Below, one piece after another: positions 53,629 through 63,797 of a DNA stretch of 64,000 bases. A program made the translations under genes and the position numbers. Source of the stretch: Paludibacteraceae bacterium (GTDB taxonomy: Bacteria; Bacteroidota; Bacteroidia; Bacteroidales; Paludibacteraceae); NCBI GenBank assembly GCA_024401455.1, contig JAKSLA010000002.1:40263-104262 (forward strand), in the 5' to 3' direction. How positions within the stretch are numbered: the first letter of the stretch is position 1; each line of letters starts with the position of its first letter. The notes beneath the pieces are model-generated. The model was given only the letters and a program-made list of their open reading frames with translations, searched no databases and was not told the DNA's origin.

Positions 53629-55170
53629 ATGAGCAGAATACTTTGGGCAGACGATGAGATTGACTTATTGAAGGCGCACGTGATGTTTCTTGAAAAGAAG
53701 GGTTACGAGGTGGTTTGCGTTAATAATGGTTATGATGCGTTGGAGACTTGTGCCCAAGAGCATTTTGATATCATTTTCTTGGATGAGAATATGCCCGGCT
53801 TGAATGGCTTGGAAACGCTGACTAAGATTAAGGAGATAGACAATACGGTGCCTGTCGTGATGATCACGAAGAGTGAGGAGGAAAATATTATGAATCAGGC
53901 CATCGGAAACAAAATAGCAGACTATCTGATCAAGCCTGTCAATCCCAATCAAATACTTCGTTCTCTCAAAAAAAATATCAATAAGGAGGAGATCGTATCG
54001 GCTACGACAACGGATAGTTACCGTTCGGAGTTCGGCAGAATTGGTATGCAGATTAATGACTCTTTGACTTTCCATGACTGGATGGACGTTTACCGGAAGT
54101 TGGTCTATTGGGAGTTGGAGTTGGAGAATGCAGGCAATCAAATGGATGAGGTACTGCGAATGCAGAAAGACGAGGCCAATTCAACCTTTGTCAAGTTTGT
54201 CAAGAAGAATTACGAAGGTTGGTTCAAGGATGGGAACGACCGACCATTGATGAGTCAAGATCTGTTTAAGAAGAAGGTGTTCCCACTCTTGGATGCCGGA
54301 GAGCAGGTCTTTTTCATCGTGATAGATAATTTCCGATTCGACCAATGGCGTGTGGCGAAAGAGTTGTTGCGTAGCGATTTTGTGACAGAGGAAGAACAAC
54401 TTTATTGTACCATATTGCCGACGGCGACGCAGTACGCACGCAATGCCATCTTCTCAGGTTTGATGCCTCTTCAGATTAAGCAGATGTTCCCGAAACTATG
54501 GGTTGACGAGGAGGATGAAGATGGTAAGAACAATCATGAAGAGGAACTTATCCAAACGCAGATAGATCGTTTCCGTAAAAAATATACCTTCACGTACAAC
54601 AAGATAAACGATTCTCAGTCGGGCGAAAAACTAATCCAAGACATTCCTTCTTTGATGAAGAATCAGTTGAATGTCGTAGTGTTCAATTTTGTGGATATGC
54701 TTTCCCATGCTCGTACGGAGTCAAAGATGATACGCGAATTGGCTTCCAATGAGGCGGCCTATCGTTCGTTGACTTTGTCGTGGTTCAAACACTCATCCAT
54801 CTTGGAGTTTTTGAAGGCTTTGGCTCAAAAGAATGTTAAGGTGATGATTACGACCGACCATGGCACCATTCGCTCCAACAATGCGATTCGTGTTGTTGGA
54901 GATAAGAATACGAATACGAATTTGCGATATAAGGTAGGTAAGAATTTGGATTACAATGCAAAAGAGGTCTTTGTCATTAAGCAGCCTGAAAAGGTCGGGC
55001 TTCCTTCCCCTAATGTGAGTTCGACTTACATCTTTGCTGGTAATGACGACTTCTTCGCTTATCCGAACAACTATAATTATTATGTTTCTTATTATAAAGG
55101 AACTTTCCAACATGGTGGCATTTCAATGGAAGAAATGTTAGTGCCTATCGTTACGCTGAAAGGGAAGTGA
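53629..55170 (+). CDS. porX: PorX: response regulator with PglZ phosphatase-like domain
   Basis: 513 residues. Receiver domain ~1-120 with acidic pair D8-D9, phospho-acceptor D52 (FLDENMPG), T80 and K102 (YLIKP). A helical linker leads to a PglZ alkaline-phosphatase-like domain. Putative zinc ligands sit near residue 233 (IVIDNFRFDQW), around 265-267 (TATQYAR) and at D410-H411 (TTDHGT). In Porphyromonas, PorX works with the kinase PorY and the sigma factor SigP to control T9SS genes, and its PglZ part cleaves cyclic and linear oligonucleotides. No porY or sigP is in this window. Confidence 0.95.
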   Translation: MSRILWADDEIDLLKAHVMFLEKKGYEVVCVNNGYDALETCAQEHFDIIFLDENMPGLNGLETLTKIKEIDNTVPVVMITKSEEENIMNQAIGNKIADYLIKPVNPNQILRSLKKNINKEEIVSATTTDSYRSEFGRIGMQINDSLTFHDWMDVYRKLVYWELELENAGNQMDEVLRMQKDEANSTFVKFVKKNYEGWFKDGNDRPLMSQDLFKKKVFPLLDAGEQVFFIVIDNFRFDQWRVAKELLRSDFVTEEEQLYCTILPTATQYARNAIFSGLMPLQIKQMFPKLWVDEEDEDGKNNHEEELIQTQIDRFRKKYTFTYNKINDSQSGEKLIQDIPSLMKNQLNVVVFNFVDMLSHARTESKMIRELASNEAAYRSLTLSWFKHSSILEFLKALAQKNVKVMITTDHGTIRSNNAIRVVGDKNTNTNLRYKVGKNLDYNAKEVFVIKQPEKVGLPSPNVSSTYIFAGNDDFFAYPNNYNYYVSYYKGTFQHGGISMEEMLVPIVTLKGK

Positions 55171-55284
55171 CCAAGCCTATTGAGGGTGAGGTTTGAACGA
55201 ATTTAATGGTTTGAAAAGAATCTAAACATGAAATAAAGTCTGATGATGGTTGCTTATAAAGGAAATTTTTAAATAAAAACATAT

Positions 55285-57045
55285 ATGTATAAAAAGTTGG
55301 CTTTGACGTTTTTCCTTTTTTGCTCTGGCTTTAATGCCTATAGTGTTGATTTAAAGAAGAACGTTTGTATTGTGAAACAGGGTGCAAGTGAAACCTTGAA
55401 GAAGTCGTACGAAGATATGGCTAAGACATTGAGTAACAATGGCTATTTTTCGTCGGCAAATGCTCTGCGTGGAAGAGGTAATTCTTTTGGGTCAGGTTTG
55501 GTCTATAAAGCATCCGACAATAAGTTTTATATTATAACCAATCGTCACGTTGTTGGCTCCTCTCCGGTAGTGGATGTTGAGTTTGTTCAAGAAGACGGCG
55601 CTAAGGTTTCTTATGTGCAATGTAAGGTCTTGGGTACAACGAACGAGGATGACGATATCGCTTTGGTGCAATTGCCAGCACAAGCTAATTTCCCGGAGAC
55701 AATCGTTCCATTCAAGGGACAATTGAAGGATGGCGACGAAGTTTGGACGGCCGGTTATCCAGGTTTGGGCAACGAACCTACTTGGCAGTTAGGTAAAGGT
55801 ATCTTGAGCAATGTATCCATTCAGAAAGAGGAGTTCGGAAAGGGTAATGTCATTCAACATACAGCTCAAGTTGATGCAGGTAACTCAGGAGGTCCGTTGT
55901 TGAAGAAGGTCGTTTCAACTGTGAAGGATGGAAAGAATACAAAGACAATAGAGGCATACGAGGTGATCGGTCTGAACACTTGGAAGGCTCGTTTCCGTGA
56001 GAGCACCAACTTCTCGATTCCTTTCTCAAGGGCAGAGCAGTTTGCTGATTCTATCATTACAAAAAAGCCAGGCTCAACGGATAGTGGATTGAAGAAGTCA
56101 ACAGACAATTTTGTTTCAGCTGTTAAGGAAGGTGATGTGGACAAGGTTACTTCAGCTATCTCTTTAGAGATGGCTTTGAACACCTGTGCAGCCTCTTTCC
56201 CGCAACTGTTGAAGGCAGCCGATAGCGAGACTCAAACCTTGTTGCGTGGCGGTAAACCAGAGGATGGGTTGCTCCGATTGTTGGCGTTGAACATCATTAA
56301 CAACTATACGAAGAAAAAGGAGACGTTGACCGCTTTGACCGCCAACAACGAGTCGGATACAAAGGGAAATGCAATGCTTCGTTATAATAACAAAAGCGTA
56401 GATACTAAGTGGGCCAAGGAAGATGGGGCTTGGAAGTTGGCCTCTTTGTCAGGATTTGAGGCAAAGGCGGGCAGCTCGTCAGGTTCTAAATCAAGTTCAA
56501 GTGTTGGCCAGGCTCGCGAAGGTTTCTATGTGGACGATCCTGATTATAGCAATGGCGTGGATTTGACATACGGTCTTAAACTGAGTGGCGATATTACTGA
56601 GTTCTATGGAGCTCGCTGGTGGGGCTCTTGGCGATTCTTCTATACTCAAGCTGGCTTGTTCAAGCAGACGGAGGAGTATGAATATGAATATATTGGTTAT
56701 GGTTATGATGAGAACGATTATGGGAAAGAACAAAAACTCACGGCTACTTCCGAGGCTGTTGTGTTTAGTGTAGGTTTCGGTGGCCAAGTGCCATTGGCCA
56801 TCAATCGTTTCCAAATAGTTCCAACTACAGGAATGAATCTTGATTTAGCCATTGGTGATGAGTATGCTTCTGGTGGTTTCGCCTTCTTGGCAGGATCTAA
56901 GTTCGGCTATGTTTTGAATAACGGATGCATGCCTTATTTGCAGTTGGATTATTATCGTCGTTTGACAAAGTTCAGTCTTGACGAAGGAGCAGGCGAAGGA
57001 GATATGCCTTCGTTGATGTTGGTAAGAGTAGGTTGGGCATTTTAA
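55285..57045 (+). CDS. Exported trypsin-like serine protease fused to a probable outer-membrane beta-barrel
   Basis: 586 residues with a signal peptide ending NAYS. Residues ~65-260 are a trypsin-fold protease with a complete triad: H88 (TNRHVV), D124 (DDIALVQL) and S201 (GNSGGPL), plus QVDAGNSGGP. No PDZ domain follows. Residues ~280-400 look like a small NTF2/DUF4878-like module ending VDTKWAKEDGAWKLASL. Residues ~405-586 alternate hydrophobic and polar residues in strands rich in Gly, Tyr and Phe (YGLKLSGDITEFYGARWWG, WRFFYTQAGLF, PYLQLDYYRRLT) and end in the aromatic VRVGWAF, a typical outer-membrane barrel terminus. Two small exported paralogues follow within 10 and 29 bp. The combination is unfamiliar to me. 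Confidence 0.75.
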   Translation: MYKKLALTFFLFCSGFNAYSVDLKKNVCIVKQGASETLKKSYEDMAKTLSNNGYFSSANALRGRGNSFGSGLVYKASDNKFYIITNRHVVGSSPVVDVEFVQEDGAKVSYVQCKVLGTTNEDDDIALVQLPAQANFPETIVPFKGQLKDGDEVWTAGYPGLGNEPTWQLGKGILSNVSIQKEEFGKGNVIQHTAQVDAGNSGGPLLKKVVSTVKDGKNTKTIEAYEVIGLNTWKARFRESTNFSIPFSRAEQFADSIITKKPGSTDSGLKKSTDNFVSAVKEGDVDKVTSAISLEMALNTCAASFPQLLKAADSETQTLLRGGKPEDGLLRLLALNIINNYTKKKETLTALTANNESDTKGNAMLRYNNKSVDTKWAKEDGAWKLASLSGFEAKAGSSSGSKSSSSVGQAREGFYVDDPDYSNGVDLTYGLKLSGDITEFYGARWWGSWRFFYTQAGLFKQTEEYEYEYIGYGYDENDYGKEQKLTATSEAVVFSVGFGGQVPLAINRFQIVPTTGMNLDLAIGDEYASGGFAFLAGSKFGYVLNNGCMPYLQLDYYRRLTKFSLDEGAGEGDMPSLMLVRVGWAF

Positions 57046-57055
57046 TTAGAAAAAG

Positions 57056-57655
57056 ATGAAAAGAATATTGTTCGCCCTTTGGGTTACTTTGTTCTCAATA
57101 ACATCTTTGGTGGCAGAAACAAAATGGTGTAATGCGATTGTTTATTTCAAGAACGGAGATAAAATGGAATGCCAATCGGAAAAAATAGCACCATGGAATA
57201 GAGAATTCTCCATCCGTAAAGATGTTAATTCTAAGAAAGAGAAGTTGAAGAAGGACGATCTCAAAGCCATTGAGATGGTTTATGAGGATGGTATGTCAAG
57301 AATATTTTGCAATATCCCTTATGTCAATTTCGACAAGGCTGCTAAAGGCGATTACTCAAAGACTGTTGAATTTGATTGGTTGCCTCTCTCGAAAGTGGGT
57401 TATGTCACACTTTTCCACTATGTGCTGAATGCTTCGTGCAACAATTTCTATTTGAAGCGAGCAGACACGGATTTTGCCATTGCATTGATTACGGGTAAGA
57501 CGGTGGATAAAAAATCAAAAAAGGCACTTGCTTTGTTCTTTGCTGATTATCCGGAATTGGCCCAAAGTCTTGAGAAGAGGAAAATCAAGTCGGAAGAGGT
57601 GGAAAGCATCGTTGATGAGTACAATCAGTGGCATGAATCTCAGCAAGGCAAGTGA
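57056..57655 (+). CDS. Small exported protein, first of two tandem paralogues
   Basis: 199 residues with a signal peptide ending SLVAE. The pattern is AIVYFKNGDKMEC, FSIRKDVNSKKEKLKKDD, a FCNIPYVNFDKAAKGDYSK segment, a G-Y-V-T-L-F-H-Y strand, and a helical C-terminus (FFADYPELAQSLEKRKIKSEEVESIVDEYNQW). The N-terminal half resembles small beta domains that respond to substrate with an XNG-K-x-x-C strand. I recognise no family. The gene is 10 bp after the protease-barrel gene and clearly co-transcribed with it. Confidence 0.7.
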   Translation: MKRILFALWVTLFSITSLVAETKWCNAIVYFKNGDKMECQSEKIAPWNREFSIRKDVNSKKEKLKKDDLKAIEMVYEDGMSRIFCNIPYVNFDKAAKGDYSKTVEFDWLPLSKVGYVTLFHYVLNASCNNFYLKRADTDFAIALITGKTVDKKSKKALALFFADYPELAQSLEKRKIKSEEVESIVDEYNQWHESQQGK

Positions 57656-57684
57656 TTTAAGGTCACCTAAAATACGAGGATTAT

Positions 57685-58284
57685 ATGAAAAAAAGTAGTT
57701 TGATAGGATTGCTTATGCTTTTGTTGGTGATGCCAACAGCATGGGCGGATATGAATAATGCAATTATTCATTTTAAAAATGGAGAAAAGTTGGAGTGTAA
57801 ATCTGATTTCGTCAGTATAAACACAAAGAAGTTTAAAATTCGTCGTGATGTTAATTCTCGTAAGGAGGTGATAAAGAAAGATGATGTTGCGATTGTAGAA
57901 CTGATATATAATGACGGAACGGAATATGCCATGTGCAATGTCCCTTATGTGTCAGGTATAAAAGCTATAAAGGGGGACTATTCAAAACCTAAGAACGATT
58001 TGTTCTTGCCTCTTGTTGCACCTGGGTTCTTGTCGCTTTTCCACTATACGGTAGATGGATACCATCATTATTTTTTGAAACGTATGGATGTGGATTGTGC
58101 CATTCACCTCTCTGACGGAAAGAAGTTCAATGCTAACTCTGTTAAGGCAATGATAACCTATTTGTCTGATTATCCGGAGTTGTGTGAGAGTTTGAACAAC
58201 CGTAAGGTGGAAACATCAGAGTTGGAAGGAATCGTTCAGGAATACAATCAATGGAAGGAAAGGCAGTTGAATGCAGGAAACTAA
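57685..58284 (+). CDS. Small exported protein, second of two tandem paralogues
   Basis: 199 residues, the same length as its neighbour, with a signal peptide ending TAWAD. It shares the same blocks in order: AIIHFKNGEKLEC, FKIRRDVNSRKEVIKKDD, MCNVPYVSGIKAIKGDYSK, GFLSLFHYTVD, YFLKRMDVDCAIHLSDGK and a helical end (YLSDYPELCESLNNRKVETSELEGIVQEYNQW). This marks a duplication that has since diverged throughout. The end of the operon is the bidirectional terminator at 58371-58403. Confidence 0.7.
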   Translation: MKKSSLIGLLMLLLVMPTAWADMNNAIIHFKNGEKLECKSDFVSINTKKFKIRRDVNSRKEVIKKDDVAIVELIYNDGTEYAMCNVPYVSGIKAIKGDYSKPKNDLFLPLVAPGFLSLFHYTVDGYHHYFLKRMDVDCAIHLSDGKKFNANSVKAMITYLSDYPELCESLNNRKVETSELEGIVQEYNQWKERQLNAGN

Positions 58285-58370
58285 GTTCAACTGTTTTGAG
58301 GTGCTTCCTTTGTCCATGGAGTTAGTCCGTTCCAAAAGGTAGGATGAGCCAATAGTAAAAAACAATAAAA

Positions 58371-58403
58371 ATGCCCGACCAAGACTTGTGATTGGTCGGG
58401 CAT
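58371..58403 (-). terminator. Bidirectional terminator between convergent genes
   Basis: A perfect 12-bp stem (58371-58382 with 58392-58403) and 9-nt loop. On the minus strand it is followed by TTTTTATTGTTTTTT; on the plus strand it closes the protease operon. Confidence 0.85.
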
Positions 58404-58416
58404 TAATTCTTGAAAT

Positions 58417-60519
58417 CTATCTCTTCATCACCTTCCTTACACTTCCATCGTTCATCTTCACAAAATTGATTCCTTGTTGTAAGGTTGGAATTTTCGTTCC
58501 TGTAACCGAGTAGATGGCTATGGGATAACTCTCTTCCGCTTGGGTCGTGATCGTGTGAGATGCGCCACCCTCATTCAATTCATAGCCTGTGCGAGACGAG
58601 GTGATATGAATGTTGAATACGAATGTGGCGACCGCTGTCTTGTTCCCTTTCTGATATTTGATTGCCTGACGGATTGTGTAGTTGTCGCCATTCTTTGTCT
58701 TGCCTGGATACTGACCAAGGGTGAATGATAAAGAACTGGCGTCAAACTCGCTGAAAACGAATCCAGAAGCGTATGCACAACGGTTGCCCGATGCGTCAAA
58801 CCAATGGCCGTAGCCGTTGGCGGAAGAGGCAGTATTGCTGATTGTCCCGTTTGAATTTACGGCATAGAACATTGCCTCTCCGTCTGCTGGTCCGTCATTC
58901 CTCCAAGTTGTGAGCACACTACTGATGGAAGGAGCCTGCATTTGTAGGGCAGTGCCAAGTTTAGAAGCGGATGCCCCCTCCACTTTGAAGGTTAAGCCTT
59001 GGTGAATATTGGACGAAGCAGGGAAATAGACGTCGTATGTGATTTCCACATCACTGATGTCTTTTGAGTCGGAGAGGTCAGCCGCGCCAAAGATGTTCGT
59101 GCCTTTGAACTCAACCGTGTATGGCCATTGGTCGTCATAGATGATCTTCTCGGCCCATTTGTGCTGAATGTATTCCGAAGGGGCGGGGGATATGACTAAA
59201 AACATTTTTTTTACTCCTTCTGGAACTACGCAACTTACGTTGCAAGAGGCATCGACAGCCGTATTCGTTTCTGAACAATAAACTTTGTCTTCGTAAAGGT
59301 ATTTCCTCGATCCGTCGTTCATCAATGCTACATAACCCAAACGAAAACCTCTGGATGCATATTTCGCGACGTAGTTGTAGGTGGTAACATCGGCCGAGAT
59401 GAGATCCTCATCGCCGAAATATAGTTTCGTGTCGCCTTGGGGAAGAGGAGCGCCATTGGCAAGAGAGGTGAATGCCGTAGTGATTTCGGAACCTGCTTTG
59501 GGTACGTTGAGTTCAATGATGTTGAATCCTGTGCTTTGCGGACAACTGCTATAGGACACTTGATATTTTGAATCGCCAAGCGCGATGTAGTCATAGCGGT
59601 ACGTGCCGATGTATTTGTCGGCTTCTTCGCGCACATTGTCTATGTCCATCGTGGCCATCTTCATGGCGTAGTGGAAATACTCGTTGTATAGGTCGGGTGC
59701 ACTCAAATTCATCATTTTCATAAGACTCTCGTTGGGGTCCATGCCACGCCCTGCATTGAATCTCCACAATCTGCCGATGACATCGATGCCATGCTTTTCG
59801 GCAAGATAGTAGTGCCACCAATACGACTGGTATCTGTGCCACTCGTGGGTCATTGCATAGTTATGGGTGTTTTTAAAGCGATCCCAACTTTGAGCCCACT
59901 TCAAATCAGGATAAGTTTGGTTGGACTGCCATTGTGCCGTCTGCTCCCAAAATGTGGATCCTTTGCCTATTGCCGTGCGGAATCCGGAGTAGCCTTTGAG
60001 GTCGGCATATACTTGATATTGAAAAGAATGTCCCACTTCGTGTCCTACGGAGTGCCCTACCGGTTTGCTTGTGCTTGGGCTAAGCCACAGTGCCCCGATG
60101 GTGTCGTCATATCCGCCTCCGAAGCATACCCAATCCGTCGTATAGTTGAGCAGAATCATCATCTTGTATTTAGAGACGTTGGAGTTGCGCTCGTCGCAAA
60201 ATCCAAGTGTGCCCACGTTCATAGCGTAGAACCCCTCGCATTTCTTCAGCAAATCATCAATGTCCACACTGTAGGTGTACGAAGCGTCTGTCGGATTCGT
60301 GTTGCGATATTTTTTATCCCAATAGACGATGAAGTTCTCGCTCTCCTTTGAACGTGATTTTGACCAGGTGTATAAGTTGTCGGGGTCATATTCTTTGTAG
60401 AGCAATGTGTCCTTGTTGTTCTGCCATTCGTATGGAATATAAAGGCTTTTTTGTGCCAACAAGTTAGAGGCAAATGCCATAGATGCGAGTGTGATTACTA
60501 TTCGTTTGAGTGTTTTCAT
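58417..60519 (-). CDS. Secreted HExxH protein with DUF6055/DUF4859-like domains and T9SS-type C-terminus
   Basis: 700 residues from the ATG at 60519; an ATG at 60615 lies upstream of the promoter. Signal peptide ends NLLAQ. Residues ~30-330 form a DUF6055-like metallopeptidase-like domain with H160-E161-x-x-H164 (GHEVGHSFQYQ) and a W-rich segment (WWHYYLAEKHG). A beta domain follows at ~330-450. A DUF4859-like domain spans ~470-620 (SDISDVEITYDVYFPA, YAYASGFVFSEFD). The last ~45 residues (YPIAIYSVTGTKIPTLQQGINFVKMNDGSVRKVMKR) look like a short type A sorting domain. Probable extracellular zinc protease, substrate unknown. Confidence 0.75.
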   Translation of the reverse strand: MKTLKRIVITLASMAFASNLLAQKSLYIPYEWQNNKDTLLYKEYDPDNLYTWSKSRSKESENFIVYWDKKYRNTNPTDASYTYSVDIDDLLKKCEGFYAMNVGTLGFCDERNSNVSKYKMMILLNYTTDWVCFGGGYDDTIGALWLSPSTSKPVGHSVGHEVGHSFQYQVYADLKGYSGFRTAIGKGSTFWEQTAQWQSNQTYPDLKWAQSWDRFKNTHNYAMTHEWHRYQSYWWHYYLAEKHGIDVIGRLWRFNAGRGMDPNESLMKMMNLSAPDLYNEYFHYAMKMATMDIDNVREEADKYIGTYRYDYIALGDSKYQVSYSSCPQSTGFNIIELNVPKAGSEITTAFTSLANGAPLPQGDTKLYFGDEDLISADVTTYNYVAKYASRGFRLGYVALMNDGSRKYLYEDKVYCSETNTAVDASCNVSCVVPEGVKKMFLVISPAPSEYIQHKWAEKIIYDDQWPYTVEFKGTNIFGAADLSDSKDISDVEITYDVYFPASSNIHQGLTFKVEGASASKLGTALQMQAPSISSVLTTWRNDGPADGEAMFYAVNSNGTISNTASSANGYGHWFDASGNRCAYASGFVFSEFDASSLSFTLGQYPGKTKNGDNYTIRQAIKYQKGNKTAVATFVFNIHITSSRTGYELNEGGASHTITTQAEESYPIAIYSVTGTKIPTLQQGINFVKMNDGSVRKVMKR

Positions 60520-60550
60520 GATATATGAATTATGGTTGTATCGATTTTTA

Positions 60551-60582
60551 CAAATGTAGTGAAACATTGATTGCCTTACAAA
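60551..60582 (-). promoter_or_regulatory. Promoter of the HExxH gene
   Basis: TTTG (60582-60579) and TACATTTG (60558-60551) on the minus strand with a 20-bp spacer. Transcription starts ~25 nt before the ATG at 60519. Confidence 0.8.
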
Positions 60583-60645
60583 TGAAGAAAATATGTTTTT
60601 TGATATCGAATCCAATGTTTTTTCTGTTGAAGGTAAAGATTATAG

Positions 60646-60685
60646 CCAATAAAAAACCGAACTCATCGAAATGGGTTCGGTTTTT
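60646..60685 (-). terminator. Terminator of gldB
   Basis: A 15-bp stem (60652-60666 with 60671-60685, one wobble) and a 4-nt loop with flanking A/T tracts, 44 bp after the gldB stop. Confidence 0.85.
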
Positions 60686-60728
60686 GGGGCATGATTCCCG
60701 ATCTTTCTTTCCTTGGGGAATGTGAGCT

Positions 60729-61739
60729 TTATTTGGGTCTATAGCCTGAATTTTCAAGAATCTCTTGGGCGTCGTTGTTCTCCATCAGTTGTTGGATGGT
60801 GACGTTGGCATTCTTCTCCATGTAAGAGCGGACGATTTGCCATCCTATCCAATTGCCGGCTCTTCCGGGGGAATCTTGCGGGAAGTAGGAGGTGAATGGC
60901 GCTGGCGTCGTGTACTTGGCAATGAGAATCTGGTCGGTTGAGAAGAGATGCCTGTTTTCTGTCAAGTAGCCCCACATTTGGGCTTCGTTGGCCTCGCACC
61001 AGTCCCATTGGTCTTTGCTGTAGCCCATAAGGTCGAGTTGGCTCTTGTCGGGGAATAGTGCCTCGTTTAAGTAGAGCAATTTGCCTTGGAGGATGATGTT
61101 GGCTAACAAGGTCGGTGTTTCTTCTTTGAGCGTGAATTCGGACTCGACCCAACCTGTGATGGCATCGGTTGTTAATCGCTCTCTCCTCAAGTTAGGTATG
61201 AGGTAGTCGTAGATGCCATCTACGTATTTGTAGTTTTTGTAATCCTTCCCTAAGTAATATTCCAGAGAGACGGCCAAAATGCCCTCGTCAACAACGATGA
61301 AGTTTCCGAATCCGGAGAAAATTGTATATACTTTCGGCACTTGGATATTAGGGAACAATGTATTGAGACGCTTGAAGGCCTCTGTCAGTTCCTGCTCCTC
61401 TTGGCTCATGTCTTTGTATTCGGTTTCGCAGTCTCCATACAATTCGCGGTAAGCGGGGTGGGTGAGGAAATCGTGGACAATCTTCCCTTCTGGATACAAA
61501 GGCGAGGCTCCAATGATGCATTTCAAGTATAGGTCGGAAAATTGACCGTACTTAGGTTTCAATAGCGCAAGGGAACTGTCGATTCGAGTCGTGTCCATTT
61601 GGAAAAAATCTCGGTCGAATCGTTCTATTTTGATGGGTTCTACGGTGCTTTTGCTTGTGTCTATCTCTGCGTAGCGATTTTTCTTTCCGCAAGAGAAGAG
61701 GCAAGTGCAGGCAAGAATTAGAACTGCAAGTTTCTTCAT
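60729..61739 (-). CDS. gldB: Gliding motility lipoprotein GldB
   Basis: 336 residues with a lipobox at C17 (CLFSC). The family pattern is present: IKIERFDRDFF, LLKPKYGQFSDLYLKCIIG, VPKVYTIFSGFGNFIVVDEGILAVSLEYYLG, IPNLRRERLTTDAITGWVESEF and a closing GRAGNWIGWQIVRSYM. The fold is related to DUF2268 metallopeptidases, but the HExxH zinc motif is absent. GldB is needed for gliding in Flavobacterium and is conserved in T9SS-bearing Bacteroidetes; its biochemical role is unknown. Its leader contains a further GAGACG/CGTCTC inverted repeat (~61773-61796). Confidence 0.92.
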   Translation of the reverse strand: MKKLAVLILACTCLFSCGKKNRYAEIDTSKSTVEPIKIERFDRDFFQMDTTRIDSSLALLKPKYGQFSDLYLKCIIGASPLYPEGKIVHDFLTHPAYRELYGDCETEYKDMSQEEQELTEAFKRLNTLFPNIQVPKVYTIFSGFGNFIVVDEGILAVSLEYYLGKDYKNYKYVDGIYDYLIPNLRRERLTTDAITGWVESEFTLKEETPTLLANIILQGKLLYLNEALFPDKSQLDLMGYSKDQWDWCEANEAQMWGYLTENRHLFSTDQILIAKYTTPAPFTSYFPQDSPGRAGNWIGWQIVRSYMEKNANVTIQQLMENNDAQEILENSGYRPK

Positions 61740-61812
61740 GTCGTTTGTTTTTAATGTTCGAAAAATACCGTAGAGACGTCCTCCATGGGGCGTCTCATTT
61801 TCTTGGAAATAT

Positions 61813-61847
61813 AAAAGGAGACCTTTCCTATAAAAGCAAGGCCTCCC
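61813..61847 (-). terminator. Terminator of the ABC-F gene
   Basis: GGAGGCCTT pairs with AAGGTCTCC on the minus strand (61846-61838 with 61825-61817, one G-T pair), followed by TTTT. Confidence 0.7.
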
Positions 61848-61864
61848 TTTTTTATTGTTACAAA

Positions 61865-63544
<1,680 letters not shown>

Positions 63545-63797
63545 AAAACACTCTCTTGGCAGTGCCGAAAAACAAAGGAATGTTAGAGGTTGTTCAAGAA
63601 AAAGTGAACATTCTGAAAGAATGGCTTGTGAACTGCGGAAACAATGTCTCAAGACAATCTATTTTCAACATGCCTCCCATCCCTTGCTGATTTTCACTCT
63701 CGTTTATCAGTCAAAAAAGGGAAAAGAGCGCATTCGTGTCGAACGTACATTCGATAACCAATTGACTATCTTTTGATTACAATTCGTTGAATTCACG

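Noticed and set aside
63562-63690. 42-residue open frame from a GTG, with a helical-looking LEVVQEKVNILKEWLVN segment
   Set aside because: No start context, promoter or recognisable family; too short to support, though a remnant gene is possible.
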